From: G963665005 sp963665005
Lineage (GTDB): Bacteria > Bacillota > Clostridia > Christensenellales > SZUA-584
Assembly: GCA_963665005.2 (NCBI GenBank)
Contig: CAXXTQ010000001.1
Coordinates: 744,001-808,000, forward strand
DNA length: 64,000 bases
Direction of reading: 5' to 3'
Made by a program: the position numbers and the translations under genes. The notes under the pieces are model-generated. The model was given only the letters and a program-made list of their open reading frames with translations, was not told the DNA's origin and searched no databases. Shown in pieces: positions 41,431 to 50,457 of this stretch; position 1 is the stretch's first letter, and every line of letters begins with the position of its first letter.

Positions 41431-42315
41431 ATGAAGATTTTAATAACTGGATCAAACAGTTATATAGGTGAAAGTTTAAAAGAATATTTGAGCCAATGGT
41501 CAAACTATTATTTTGTTGATACCGTATCAATGTTAGATGATAATTGGAAGAAAAAAAATTTTGAAAAATATGATGTTGTTTTTCATGTGGCAGCAATTGT
41601 TCATAAAAAAGAAAAGCCCGGAATGAAAGACATATATTTTAAAGTGAATAAAGAGTTAGCTGTTCTTGTTGCAGAAAAAGCTAAAGCCCAAGGAGTCGGG
41701 CAGTTTATCTTTATGAGTACAATGAGCGTCTATGGTAAAAAATCTAAAATCGGCAAAAAAGTTATTATAGATGAAAATTCGGTATGCGAACCAAACACTC
41801 TTTATGGAAAGAGTAAACTTGAAGCCGAATCAGAATTGAATAAGCTAAATGATAAAAAATTTAAAGTTGTTATATTAAGGCCTCCAATAGTTTACGGGCC
41901 AAACTGCCTGGGAAATTACGGGAGATTGAAAAAATTTGTATTAAAAATGCGTATATTTCCGTTAGTTAACAATGAAAGAAGTATGGTTTTTATCGACAAT
42001 TTATCAGAATTTATAAGGCAAATAATACAAGAAAAGATATCAGGTTTATTTTTTCCTCAGAATAAAGAATATGTTAATACTGTGCAAATGGTGAGACTAA
42101 TTGCCAAAGAACACTCAAAAAGAGTTATACTATCTAAATCTTTGGCTTTAATGGTAAAAATATTTTCTAATTTGGATATTATAACAAAAGTTTTTGGCAA
42201 TTTGGTATATAATCTTAAAATGTCGGATTATAATGATTTTAGTTATTGTATTTCTGATTTTGAAAAATCAATACAATTAACTGAAGAAAAATCCTTAAAA
42301 AGGTCAGAGTCATGA
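41431..42315 (+). CDS. SDR-family nucleotide-sugar epimerase/reductase
   Basis: The 294-residue protein has an extended-SDR fold: nucleotide-binding ITGSNSYIGE at the N-terminus, catalytic Ser/Tyr/Lys in FMSTMSVYG and YGKSK, and RPPIVYGP. Its length and the GNYGRLKKFV motif resemble the WbpV/WbuX-type 4-ketosugar reductases of O-antigen clusters, but substrate is not settled. The ATG at 41431 (ribosome site GGCGGAAG) was chosen over an earlier TTG at 41404 because it begins at the Rossmann strand. Its end overlaps the next gene by 4 bases. Confidence 0.8.
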   Translation: MKILITGSNSYIGESLKEYLSQWSNYYFVDTVSMLDDNWKKKNFEKYDVVFHVAAIVHKKEKPGMKDIYFKVNKELAVLVAEKAKAQGVGQFIFMSTMSVYGKKSKIGKKVIIDENSVCEPNTLYGKSKLEAESELNKLNDKKFKVVILRPPIVYGPNCLGNYGRLKKFVLKMRIFPLVNNERSMVFIDNLSEFIRQIIQEKISGLFFPQNKEYVNTVQMVRLIAKEHSKRVILSKSLALMVKIFSNLDIITKVFGNLVYNLKMSDYNDFSYCISDFEKSIQLTEEKSLKRSES

Positions 42316-43538
42316 AAAAAGATATTTTAATAATGTGTCAGTATTTTTCCCCCGAATATATATCCTCAGCTATACTGCCAACTGAACTGGCTGAGGATTT
42401 GTCAGAAAAAAATCTTACCGTTGATGTGATTTGCGGCTATCCAAAAGAATATTATGATGGCGGAAAAATAACAAGAAAAGAAAAATATAAAGGAATTAAT
42501 ATATCAAGAGTAAAATATACGAAATTTAATAAAAAAAGAAAGATAGGCAGATTGATTAATTTCTTTTCATTTTTTATCGCAATTTTTTTTAAGATGTTTA
42601 AATTTTTTAAATATAAAATTATAATTGTATATTCTAACCCTCCAATATTGCCGCTGATACCTTATTTAGTATCTCGATTATCAAGAGTTAAATTTATATA
42701 TGTAGTTTATGATGTATACCCTGACAGCGCATTGAAAATGGATGCGATAAAAAAGGGAAGCTTAATAGAAAAAAAAATGAAATTTATAAATAAAAAAGTA
42801 TATAATCATGCCGCTAAGATAGTAACTCTTGGAAATGAAATGAAACAATATTTGATTGATACAGGTATAGCTTCAAAGCCAGATATTTTAGAAGTGATTC
42901 CAAACTGGTATTGCGATAAAAGAGTTGAAAATCAAAATTTTTCGGCTGAAAATGATTTAAAAATTTTAAAAGAGAAAGATTCCTTTATTGTTCATTACAG
43001 CGGCAATATGGGAACTTTACAGGATATAGATACAATTCTTAAATGTATGCTTGAATTAAAAGATAACAAAGCTTTATTATTCTTTTTTGCCGGTCATGGG
43101 AATAAAGTTGAGCTTATTAAAAAGTATTTAATCGATAATGGAATAAAGAATGCAAAGGTATATGGTTTTTTAAGGGGGAGGGATTATTCCGATGCTTTAG
43201 AGATGGCAGATGTATGTCTGGTCAGCCTGGAAAAAGATTCAGAAGGGTTAGGCGTTCCAAGCAAAACATATGGATATCTTGCATATGGCAAACCAGTTTT
43301 GGCTGTAATGTCAAAAAACACGGATATAGCAAAAAAACTATATGAGTATAATGCTGGCAAAAGCATTATACAGGCAGACTATCTGGCTCTAAAAGATTCA
43401 ATTATTGAACTAATGGATAATAGAAAGCTATTAGATATACAGAGCAGAAACGCAAAGAAATTATTTTTGGATTTATATGATAGAAAAATTTGTACTGGCA
43501 AGTATTATGATATGATATTAGAAATAATAAATAATTGA
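42312..43538 (+). CDS. Glycosyltransferase family 4 (WbuB-like)
   Basis: This 408-residue GT-B transferase has an N-terminal acceptor domain (ILIMCQYFSPEYISSAILPTE) and a C-terminal donor domain with HYSGNMGTLQDI, FAGHGNKVEL and SLEKDSEGLGVPSKTYGY. The pattern is that of WbuB-type transferases, which add L-FucNAc. The three following genes supply that donor, which supports the call. Its start overlaps the previous stop (ATGA), so the two are translationally coupled. No signal peptide is present; it acts at the inner face of the membrane. Confidence 0.85.
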   Translation: MKKDILIMCQYFSPEYISSAILPTELAEDLSEKNLTVDVICGYPKEYYDGGKITRKEKYKGINISRVKYTKFNKKRKIGRLINFFSFFIAIFFKMFKFFKYKIIIVYSNPPILPLIPYLVSRLSRVKFIYVVYDVYPDSALKMDAIKKGSLIEKKMKFINKKVYNHAAKIVTLGNEMKQYLIDTGIASKPDILEVIPNWYCDKRVENQNFSAENDLKILKEKDSFIVHYSGNMGTLQDIDTILKCMLELKDNKALLFFFAGHGNKVELIKKYLIDNGIKNAKVYGFLRGRDYSDALEMADVCLVSLEKDSEGLGVPSKTYGYLAYGKPVLAVMSKNTDIAKKLYEYNAGKSIIQADYLALKDSIIELMDNRKLLDIQSRNAKKLFLDLYDRKICTGKYYDMILEIINN

Positions 43539-43558
43539 TGAATGGGAAAGGGGATAGG

Positions 43559-44575
43559 ATGTTTAAAAATAAAACACTACTCATAACGGGCGGGACAGGC
43601 AGCTTCGGAAATGCTGTAATGAAAAGATTTTTAAATACTGATGTATCTGAAATAAGAATTTTTTCGAGAGATGAAAAAAAGCAGGATGACATGCGAAAGC
43701 TTTATAAGAATGAGAAACTAAAGTTTTTTATTGGGGATGTAAGAGATTTAGCGAGCATCAAAAATGCTATGTACGGCGTTGATTATATCTTTCATGCCGC
43801 CGCTTTAAAACAAGTACCATCCTGCGAGTTTTTTCCGCTTGAGGCAGTAAAAACAAATGTTTTTGGTACGGATAACGTATTGACCGCCGCGATAGAGCAT
43901 GGCGTTAAAAAAGTTATATGTCTATCTACAGATAAAGCGGCATATCCAATTAATGCTATGGGAATATCAAAAGCAATGATGGAAAAAGTATTTGTCGCAA
44001 AATCAAGGACAATCTCCGAAGACAAAACCTTAATATGCGGCACAAGATACGGCAATGTAATGGCTTCAAGAGGTTCGGTAATCCCTCTTTTTATAAATCA
44101 AATAAAAAGCGGACAGCCTTTGACGATAACTAATCCGGATATGACAAGATTTTTAATGAGTTTGGATGACGCTGTAGAGCTCGTCGTATTCGCTTTTAAA
44201 AATGCTAAAGCGGGTGACATTATGGTCCAAAAAGCTCCGGCTTGTACTGTAGGTATTTTAGCACAGGCGGTAAAAGAGCTTTTTAATGCGGATAATGAGA
44301 TCAAAGTTATTGGCACACGTCACGGAGAAAAATTATATGAGACACTTCTTACAAAAGAAGAATATGTTGTGTCACAAGATATGGGCAGTTTTTTCAGAAT
44401 ACCGGCAGATCAAAGAGACTTAAATTATGATATGTATTTTGTTCAGGGCGATGAAAAACTTTCTAGCGAAGAAGAATATAATTCTCATAACACAAAGCTG
44501 CTCAATGTCCTGCAGGTAAAAGAAAAGTTACAAAATTTAGAGTATGTGCAAAAAGAGTTAAGTAAAATTAAATAA
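43559..44575 (+). CDS. capE: UDP-GlcNAc 4,6-dehydratase / 5-epimerase (CapE/FnlA-type)
   Basis: The 338-residue SDR enzyme has TGGTGSFGNAVMKRFL, FSRDEKKQDDMR, GDVRDL and HAAALKQVPSCEFFPLEAVKTNV in two parts. It also shows STDKAAYPINAMGISKAMME with the modified catalytic triad (MxxxK), typical of CapE, FnlA and WbjB. It converts UDP-GlcNAc to UDP-2-acetamido-2,6-dideoxy-4-hexulose with inversion at C5, the first step to UDP-L-FucNAc. The ATG at 43559 has AAAGGGGATAGG just upstream; an earlier ATG at 43535 overlaps the previous gene. Confidence 0.9.
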   Translation: MFKNKTLLITGGTGSFGNAVMKRFLNTDVSEIRIFSRDEKKQDDMRKLYKNEKLKFFIGDVRDLASIKNAMYGVDYIFHAAALKQVPSCEFFPLEAVKTNVFGTDNVLTAAIEHGVKKVICLSTDKAAYPINAMGISKAMMEKVFVAKSRTISEDKTLICGTRYGNVMASRGSVIPLFINQIKSGQPLTITNPDMTRFLMSLDDAVELVVFAFKNAKAGDIMVQKAPACTVGILAQAVKELFNADNEIKVIGTRHGEKLYETLLTKEEYVVSQDMGSFFRIPADQRDLNYDMYFVQGDEKLSSEEEYNSHNTKLLNVLQVKEKLQNLEYVQKELSKIK

Positions 44576-44607
44576 GCAGTATTTAACACTTTTGGAAGGA
44601 ATAAAAA

Positions 44608-45717
44608 ATGAAGATTTTAATTACGGGAGCAAAAGGTTTTGTAGGCAAAAACCTTGCTGCCGAGTTGAAAAATAAAGGATACGAAGAAATATTTGAATAC
44701 GATATAAATACTGATGAATCATTGCTTGATAAATTCACAAAAGAATGTGATTTTGTTTTTCATCTTGCCGGAGTAAACAGGCCGAAAGAACAAAAAGAAT
44801 TTATGGAAGGCAATTTTGGATTTACTTCTGTACTTCTAAATAATTTGAAAAAGCATAACAATAAAGCGCCGATTTTAATTACATCTTCTATACAAGCGAA
44901 AAACGACAACCCATACGGTAAGAGCAAGAAAGCCGGAGAAGATTTAGTGTTTAAATACGGCACTGACCAAAATATCAATACTTATGTTTATAGGCTGCCT
45001 AATCTCTTTGGAAAATGGAGCAGGCCAAATTATAATACAGTTGTGGCAACGTTTTGCTATAATATAGCAAGAGGCATAGATATAAAGATAAACGATTCAA
45101 ATGCAAAACTTGAGCTTTGTTATATAGACGACGTTATAGATGAGTTTTTAAGAGCATTAGAGCAAAACCCAACCATGAAAGATGGGTTTTGCTGCGTTCC
45201 AGTTGTTTATAGAATAAAGCTCGGCGATTTGGCGAAAGCTCTTAGAAGCTTTAATGAAAGCAGAAACGATTTAAATATTCCTAATATGGATGATGAATTG
45301 ATAAAAAAGCTTTACAGCACATATTTAAGTTTTCTGCCAAACAATAACTTTGCTTATGATTTAAAAATGAATTGTGATGACAGAGGTTCTTTTACAGAGT
45401 TTATTCGGACACCGGACAGAGGACAGGTTTCTGTTAATATTTCAAAACCGGGGATTACAAAAGGAAATCATTGGCACCACACAAAAAATGAAAAGTTTCT
45501 GGTTGTAAGCGGAGAAGGGCTTATTAAGTTTAGGAAGATTGATTCTGAAGAGATTATTGAATACAAAGTCAGTGCTGATAGATTACAGGTGGTTGATATA
45601 CCGCCAGGGTTTACTCATTCTATAGAAAATGCGGGAGACTGCGATTTAGTGGCAATAATGTGGGCAAATGAAAGCTATGACCCGGAAAACCCGGACACTT
45701 ATTTTTTGCCCGTTTAG
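44608..45717 (+). CDS. capF: Bifunctional reductase with cupin domain (CapF/FnlB-type)
   Basis: The 369-residue protein has an N-terminal SDR domain (ITGAKGFVGKNL, HLAGVNRP, SIQAKNDNPYGKSK) and a C-terminal cupin (about 250-369; GITKGNHWHHTKNEKF, VVSGEGLIKFR, PPGFTHSIENAG). This fusion is specific to CapF/FnlB/WbjC, which epimerises and reduces the CapE product on the way to UDP-L-FucNAc. It lies between capE and capG homologues with short gaps. The start has TGGAAGGA upstream. Confidence 0.92.
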   Translation: MKILITGAKGFVGKNLAAELKNKGYEEIFEYDINTDESLLDKFTKECDFVFHLAGVNRPKEQKEFMEGNFGFTSVLLNNLKKHNNKAPILITSSIQAKNDNPYGKSKKAGEDLVFKYGTDQNINTYVYRLPNLFGKWSRPNYNTVVATFCYNIARGIDIKINDSNAKLELCYIDDVIDEFLRALEQNPTMKDGFCCVPVVYRIKLGDLAKALRSFNESRNDLNIPNMDDELIKKLYSTYLSFLPNNNFAYDLKMNCDDRGSFTEFIRTPDRGQVSVNISKPGITKGNHWHHTKNEKFLVVSGEGLIKFRKIDSEEIIEYKVSADRLQVVDIPPGFTHSIENAGDCDLVAIMWANESYDPENPDTYFLPV

Positions 45718-45808
45718 ATGTCGATGTTTGCATTAAAATAGGTATGGTAGTAGAATGTATAATTGTATTTGCAGAGTAAATTAAAATGATTTTTTGGAGC
45801 AAAAATTT

Positions 45809-46933
45809 ATGAAAAAATTAAAAATAATGACGGTCGTAGGAACAAGGCCCGAAATAATAAGGCTTTCAGCTGTTATAAATAAATTGCAAGAGTCTGAAGC
45901 GATAGAGCATACGCTTGTGCATACAGGCCAAAACTATGATTATGAGCTTAACGAAGTTTTTTTTAATGATTTTAATTTAAAAAAACCTGATTATTTTCTT
46001 GAAGCAGCGTTAGGTTCGGCAGTAGAAACAATAGGTAATATTCTAATTAAAATAGACCCGATTATGGAAGAAGTAAAACCGGACGCTTTTTTAGTCCTTG
46101 GCGATACTAACAGCTGCCTGTGCGCTATAGTTGCAAAGAAGAGGCATATTCCTATATTCCATATGGAAGCGGGAAACAGATGCTTTGACCAAAGAGTTCC
46201 TGAAGAATCAAACAGAAAAATAGTTGACCATATATCCGATATAAACTTAACTTATAGTGATATTGCCCGAGAATATTTGCTGCACGAAGGGCTGCCGGCT
46301 GATAGAATTATAAAAACAGGAAGCCCTATGAGCGAAGTGCTCAATTCTAAGAAAAAAGAAATTGAACAATCTGATATTTTAAACAAACTGAAGCTTAGAG
46401 AAAAAGAGTATTTTATTGTGTCTGCACACAGAGAAGAAAATATAGATTCGAACGTAAACTTTAATGATTTAGTCGAAAGTTTAAATTCGATTGCAGAAGA
46501 ATATGGCCTTCCAATTATAGTCAGCACGCATCCCAGAACAAGAAAAAAAATAGAAGAAAAAAGGACGAAATTTAATCAGCTTATATCTATTATGAAGCCA
46601 TTAGGGTTTATAGATTACGTGAAACTACAGCAAAAATCTAAAGCAGTGTTAAGTGACAGCGGAACAATCAGTGAAGAGTCTTCTATACTTGGGTTTGCTG
46701 CGCTGAATATACGGCAGGCGCATGAAAGGCCGGAAGCAATGGAAGAAGCATCTGTTATGATGTGCGGGCTTAAAAAAGAGCGTATATTACAAGGGCTTAA
46801 GATATTGGAAACACAAAAAACCGGCACTTTAAGAAGAGTAAGCGATTACAGTATGCCAAATGTGTCGGATAAAGTTCTCAGAATAATTATTTCTTATACT
46901 GATTATGTAAACAGAACTGTTTGGGGGAAATAA
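45809..46933 (+). CDS. capG: UDP-HexNAc 2-epimerase (CapG/FnlC, WecB-like)
   Basis: The 374-residue protein has UDP-GlcNAc 2-epimerase signatures: VVGTRPEIIRLSAVI, HTGQNYDYEL, HMEAGNRCFD..VPEESNRKI, SAHREENID and SDSGTISEES. In the CapE-CapF-CapG pathway this enzyme performs the last C2 epimerisation to UDP-L-FucNAc. The ATG at 45809 is preferred because TGGAGC lies before it; an upstream TTG at 45794 contains that ribosome site. It is the last gene of the forward operon, which then meets the minus-strand genes. Confidence 0.92.
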   Translation: MKKLKIMTVVGTRPEIIRLSAVINKLQESEAIEHTLVHTGQNYDYELNEVFFNDFNLKKPDYFLEAALGSAVETIGNILIKIDPIMEEVKPDAFLVLGDTNSCLCAIVAKKRHIPIFHMEAGNRCFDQRVPEESNRKIVDHISDINLTYSDIAREYLLHEGLPADRIIKTGSPMSEVLNSKKKEIEQSDILNKLKLREKEYFIVSAHREENIDSNVNFNDLVESLNSIAEEYGLPIIVSTHPRTRKKIEEKRTKFNQLISIMKPLGFIDYVKLQQKSKAVLSDSGTISEESSILGFAALNIRQAHERPEAMEEASVMMCGLKKERILQGLKILETQKTGTLRRVSDYSMPNVSDKVLRIIISYTDYVNRTVWGK

Positions 46934-46985
46934 TTTAAATAGATGTGCAACGTTAAAAAAAGATTTGTCGAATGAGTTAACGTGT

Positions 46986-48050
46986 TTATTTCGTTTTAAT
47001 TACATCAATATAAATTTTCAGCATTCTTTTAAAAACAATATCTTGGGTATAATATTTATTAACCTTATTTTTATTCCATGCAGACATTTTTTTTCTAAGT
47101 TTAATATCTTTGTTAAGCTTTGTTACAGCGCCAGAGAAACCGTTCACATCACCTATTTTTTCTATTATAATTCCACCGCTTTGCTCAAGCATGTCAGGAA
47201 TAGCTCCGGCAGATGTCGTAATGCACGGCATACCGTGCGCCATAGCTTCCAGCAGCGCCATAGGGAAACCTTCTGTCAATGTGGGGAATAAGAACACATC
47301 TGATTCATTAAACGCATCAACGACTTTCTGCGGAGCGACTTCGCCATGCAAAAATACATTGTCTGGCTTAGGCAGGCAGGCGATTTCCTTGCTTATATAT
47401 CCATATAAACTAAAACTAATATTGGGGAATCTCTCCGCAACTTTAAAAATCACATCTGAACCTTTGGCTTTTGTTACATGCCCCACATAGAGTATCTTTT
47501 GTATTTCCTTATTGATATTTTTTTCTTCAGCTAATGAAGGAACGTTTTCTTTTAAAATAAAATTAGGGAAAATAATGCTGTTTTTCCCGGCGATTTTTTT
47601 TGTATATTCTTTAGAAGCCTTATTCAAGACCAATATCATGTCAACATTGTTTGCGATTTTTTTGAAAAAAAATCTGGTTAAAATATTACTGACCTGATAA
47701 GAAATATCACAATGGAAGTAGAGCAATAACTTAACATTATGCTTTTTGGCCAATTTTGCAAGAGCGTAATCTCTGATTAATCCATACTTGCCGCAAGAGG
47801 TATTAACATGTATTATATCAGGCTTAAAGCTTTTTAGTTTACTTTTTAAATCTTTATAAATTTTAACGCTTCTTTTAATCTCATCAAAAATATGCCTTTT
47901 GACCAGTTGTTCTATCCGTTTTCCTATTACTGCAGTATTGACAATACAAACTTCATTGCCTTTTCCCCAGTCTAATGTTAAGATTCTTTTGGTCCAGCTT
48001 GCAATTCCGCCTGCCGGCGGCGGCAGCGGGGATAATAATATGACTTTCAC
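46986..48050 (-). CDS. Glycosyltransferase family 4
   Basis: This 354-residue GT-B enzyme opens with the signature PLPPPAGGIASW typical of GT4 polysaccharide transferases. It continues with ILYVGHVTKAKGSD and the donor-site FLFPTLTEGFPMALLEAMAHGMPCI, with the EGFPMALLE glutamates visible. The start is GTG (48050) with AGGAAG about 9 bases upstream. It is the last gene of the long minus-strand series and converges on capG. Donor and acceptor cannot be told from sequence. Confidence 0.88.
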   Translation of the reverse strand: MKVILLSPLPPPAGGIASWTKRILTLDWGKGNEVCIVNTAVIGKRIEQLVKRHIFDEIKRSVKIYKDLKSKLKSFKPDIIHVNTSCGKYGLIRDYALAKLAKKHNVKLLLYFHCDISYQVSNILTRFFFKKIANNVDMILVLNKASKEYTKKIAGKNSIIFPNFILKENVPSLAEEKNINKEIQKILYVGHVTKAKGSDVIFKVAERFPNISFSLYGYISKEIACLPKPDNVFLHGEVAPQKVVDAFNESDVFLFPTLTEGFPMALLEAMAHGMPCITTSAGAIPDMLEQSGGIIIEKIGDVNGFSGAVTKLNKDIKLRKKMSAWNKNKVNKYYTQDIVFKRMLKIYIDVIKTK

Positions 48051-48113
48051 CTATTTGCACTTCCTTGCCAAATTTTAATATTTAAAATTCATCTGGCTTT
48101 TTTATAAATTTGC

Positions 48114-49085
48114 TCAAAGATTTTCTCTATACCAATTTACTGCAAGCCGCAGCCCTTGTTTTATATTGTATTGAGGATCGTAGCCCAAAAGTTCTCTCGC
48201 TTTGGTAATATCGGCAAGAGAATGAGGGATATCGCCTTTACGGACAGGACCGTATATCGGTTTTATATCCTTATTTAACAATGAGGTAATGGTTTCATAG
48301 AGCTCATTTAATGTTGTTCTTTGTCCATATGCTATATTAAAAGCCTCTCCGCTCGCTTTATCATCGGCTAGGCACGCCTTAAGGTTTGCCTGTACAACGT
48401 CATCGATATATGTAAAATCCCTGGAATAACTGCCGTCACCGTTTATTGTGGGGTTCTTATCTTCCAATAACAGCTTGACAAAAAGAGGTATCACGGCAGC
48501 GTATGTTGACTGGGGATCCTGCCTTCTGCCGTAAACATTAAAGTATCTGAGCCCAATCGTTTTCAGGCCAAAGAGTTCCGAATAGTTTCTGGCATATAAT
48601 TCATTGACTGCTTTAGTGATAGGATAAGGAGCCAGAAGCTTGCCTTCACGTCCTTCTTTTTTTGGCAGCTTTTCTTCATCCCCATACACAGAGGACGATG
48701 ACGCATAGACGAATTTTTTCACGCCTTCTTTTGCGCTTGCCTGCATCATATTAAGCGTCCCGTGTATATTAATCGTATCATATTCCAGAGGCATTTTTAT
48801 AGACCGAGGAATAGCTCCCCAGGCTGCTTGATGTATTACATAATCTGCTCCGCGCGTTGCTCGCACACAAGTATCATAATCACAAATGCTGCCGTCGATC
48901 ATTTCCGCTTTATCGTGAAAACTGGTTGTGTTGTTGCGCTTGCCTGTAGAATAATCATCTAGAACCCGCACGGTATATCCCATATTAATGAGTGTTTCTG
49001 CAATGTTTGAACCGATAAACCCGCCGCCGCCCGTAACAAGGAAAACGGAACGGGTATCAAATTTAAGCTCTTCTCTAAAACTCAT
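48114..49085 (-). CDS. UDP-HexNAc 4-epimerase (WbpP/TviC-like SDR)
   Basis: This 323-residue extended SDR has VTGGGGFIGSNIAE, DDYSTGKRNN, HQAAWGAIPRSI with the segment after it, catalytic ASSSSVYGD and YPITKAVNE (Tyr, Lys), YFNVYGRRQDP and YSRDFTYIDD. The pattern matches WbpP/TviC and Gne-type C4 epimerases acting on UDP-GlcNAc(A). GGAGG precedes the ATG at 49085, and the start overlaps the previous stop (TAATG), so translation is coupled to the dehydrogenase gene. Together they would make UDP-GalNAcA. Confidence 0.88.
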   Translation of the reverse strand: MSFREELKFDTRSVFLVTGGGGFIGSNIAETLINMGYTVRVLDDYSTGKRNNTTSFHDKAEMIDGSICDYDTCVRATRGADYVIHQAAWGAIPRSIKMPLEYDTINIHGTLNMMQASAKEGVKKFVYASSSSVYGDEEKLPKKEGREGKLLAPYPITKAVNELYARNYSELFGLKTIGLRYFNVYGRRQDPQSTYAAVIPLFVKLLLEDKNPTINGDGSYSRDFTYIDDVVQANLKACLADDKASGEAFNIAYGQRTTLNELYETITSLLNKDIKPIYGPVRKGDIPHSLADITKARELLGYDPQYNIKQGLRLAVNWYRENL

Positions 49086-50395
49086 TAAAACCTCCAATAA
49101 CTATATCCAGCATTTTGAGCTGCATTTCTATTAAATATTCCTTTTAAATCGATTAAAACATTCGTTTTACTTTTATAAATATTCTTAAGTGCCAAAAGGT
49201 CAATCTCTTGAAAAGATGTATGAGCGACGGTAAATATACATGCATCCACCTTGCCTATATCATTTATATCTTGAATATCCAAGCCATGAATTCTTTTAAG
49301 GTCTTTCTTATCCGCGACTGGGTCTATAATGCTGACATCAACTCCGTATTCATTGAGTTCTTGAATTATATCCATTGCTTTTGTATTGCGAATATCCGGA
49401 CAATTCTCTTTAAAAGTAATGCCAAACATTGCAATTTTTGCCCCTTTTATTTGTGTGCCCGATTTTATGAGTTGCTTTACAGTCTGCTCGGCTACATATC
49501 TCCCCATAGAATCGTTGATTGTTCTGCCGGAAAGTATGATTTTCGATTCATAACCCAGCATGCTGGCACGATATGTCAGATAATATGGATCAACACCGAT
49601 ACAATGACCGCCTACAAGTCCCGGGGTAAAATTTAAAAAATTCCACTTTGTGCCTGCCGCCTCTAAAACGGCTTTTGTATCAATATTCATCTTATTAAAA
49701 ATGATGGATAGTTCATTCATAAATGCAATATTAATATCACGCTGTGAATTTTCTATGACCTTTGCTGCTTCGGCTACCTTAATACTCTGTGCCCTGAATA
49801 CACCTGCTTCTACAACAAGCTCATAAAGTTTTGCAATTGTTTCAAGGCTTTGTTCATCCATTCCGGATACTATTTTTACTATGGATTCCAGACGATGAAC
49901 CTTATCGCCGGGATTAATTCTCTCGGGCGAATAACCGACTTTAAAATCCCGTCCGCAGACAAGCCCCGAGGTCTTTTCTAAAATCGGAATACAAACCTCT
50001 TCCGTGACGCCCGGATAAACTGTCGATTCAAACACTACAACAGCGCCCTTTTTAATATTAGCACCAACCATTGCGCTTGCATTTTCAACCAGTGATAAAT
50101 TAGGTGTTTTATCTGCATTTATAGGCGTAGGTACTGCGACAATGTAAAACATAGCATTATTTAAATCTTCTTGATTACTAGTAAAATTTACAGATGAATT
50201 TTTTATTGCCTGGTCGCCAACCTCGCATGTAATATCTACACCTTTTTTATATTGATCAATTTTTTGTTCTGACAGATCGAAACCTATAACTTCAACCTTT
50301 TTTGCGAAGGCGACAGCAAGAGGCAAGCCCACATAACCAAGGCCCACCACGGCAATCTTTTCTTTTCTTTCTGCTATTTCGGAATATAAATCCAT
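49085..50395 (-). CDS. UDP-HexNAc 6-dehydrogenase (WbpO/TviB-like)
   Basis: The 436-residue nucleotide-sugar dehydrogenase has VVGLGYVGLPLAVAF, VPTPINADKTPN, ESTVYPGVTEE, YSPERINPGD, the catalytic-Cys motif GGHCIGVDPYYL, and GITFKENCPDIRNTK. It oxidises C6 of a UDP-N-acetylhexosamine to the uronic acid in two NAD steps. Similarity is to TviB/WbpO rather than glucose-specific Ugd. The downstream epimerase overlaps it. A hairpin lies between it and the glycosyltransferase upstream, so transcription may partly restart here. Confidence 0.9.
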   Translation of the reverse strand: MDLYSEIAERKEKIAVVGLGYVGLPLAVAFAKKVEVIGFDLSEQKIDQYKKGVDITCEVGDQAIKNSSVNFTSNQEDLNNAMFYIVAVPTPINADKTPNLSLVENASAMVGANIKKGAVVVFESTVYPGVTEEVCIPILEKTSGLVCGRDFKVGYSPERINPGDKVHRLESIVKIVSGMDEQSLETIAKLYELVVEAGVFRAQSIKVAEAAKVIENSQRDINIAFMNELSIIFNKMNIDTKAVLEAAGTKWNFLNFTPGLVGGHCIGVDPYYLTYRASMLGYESKIILSGRTINDSMGRYVAEQTVKQLIKSGTQIKGAKIAMFGITFKENCPDIRNTKAMDIIQELNEYGVDVSIIDPVADKKDLKRIHGLDIQDINDIGKVDACIFTVAHTSFQEIDLLALKNIYKSKTNVLIDLKGIFNRNAAQNAGYSYWRF

Positions 50396-50423
50396 GTCTT
50401 ACCCTTTCTTATCTACTGCCATA

Positions 50424-50454
50424 TATAAAGGCGGCTAAAAAAGCCACCTTTATA
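50424..50454 (-). terminator. Hairpin between glycosyltransferase and dehydrogenase genes
   Basis: TATAAAGG-GGCT and AGCC-CCTTTATA form an almost perfect stem around a run of six T on the minus strand. It may attenuate or end the transcript coming from the 50458-51669 gene. Confidence 0.55.
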
Positions 50455-50457
50455 AAC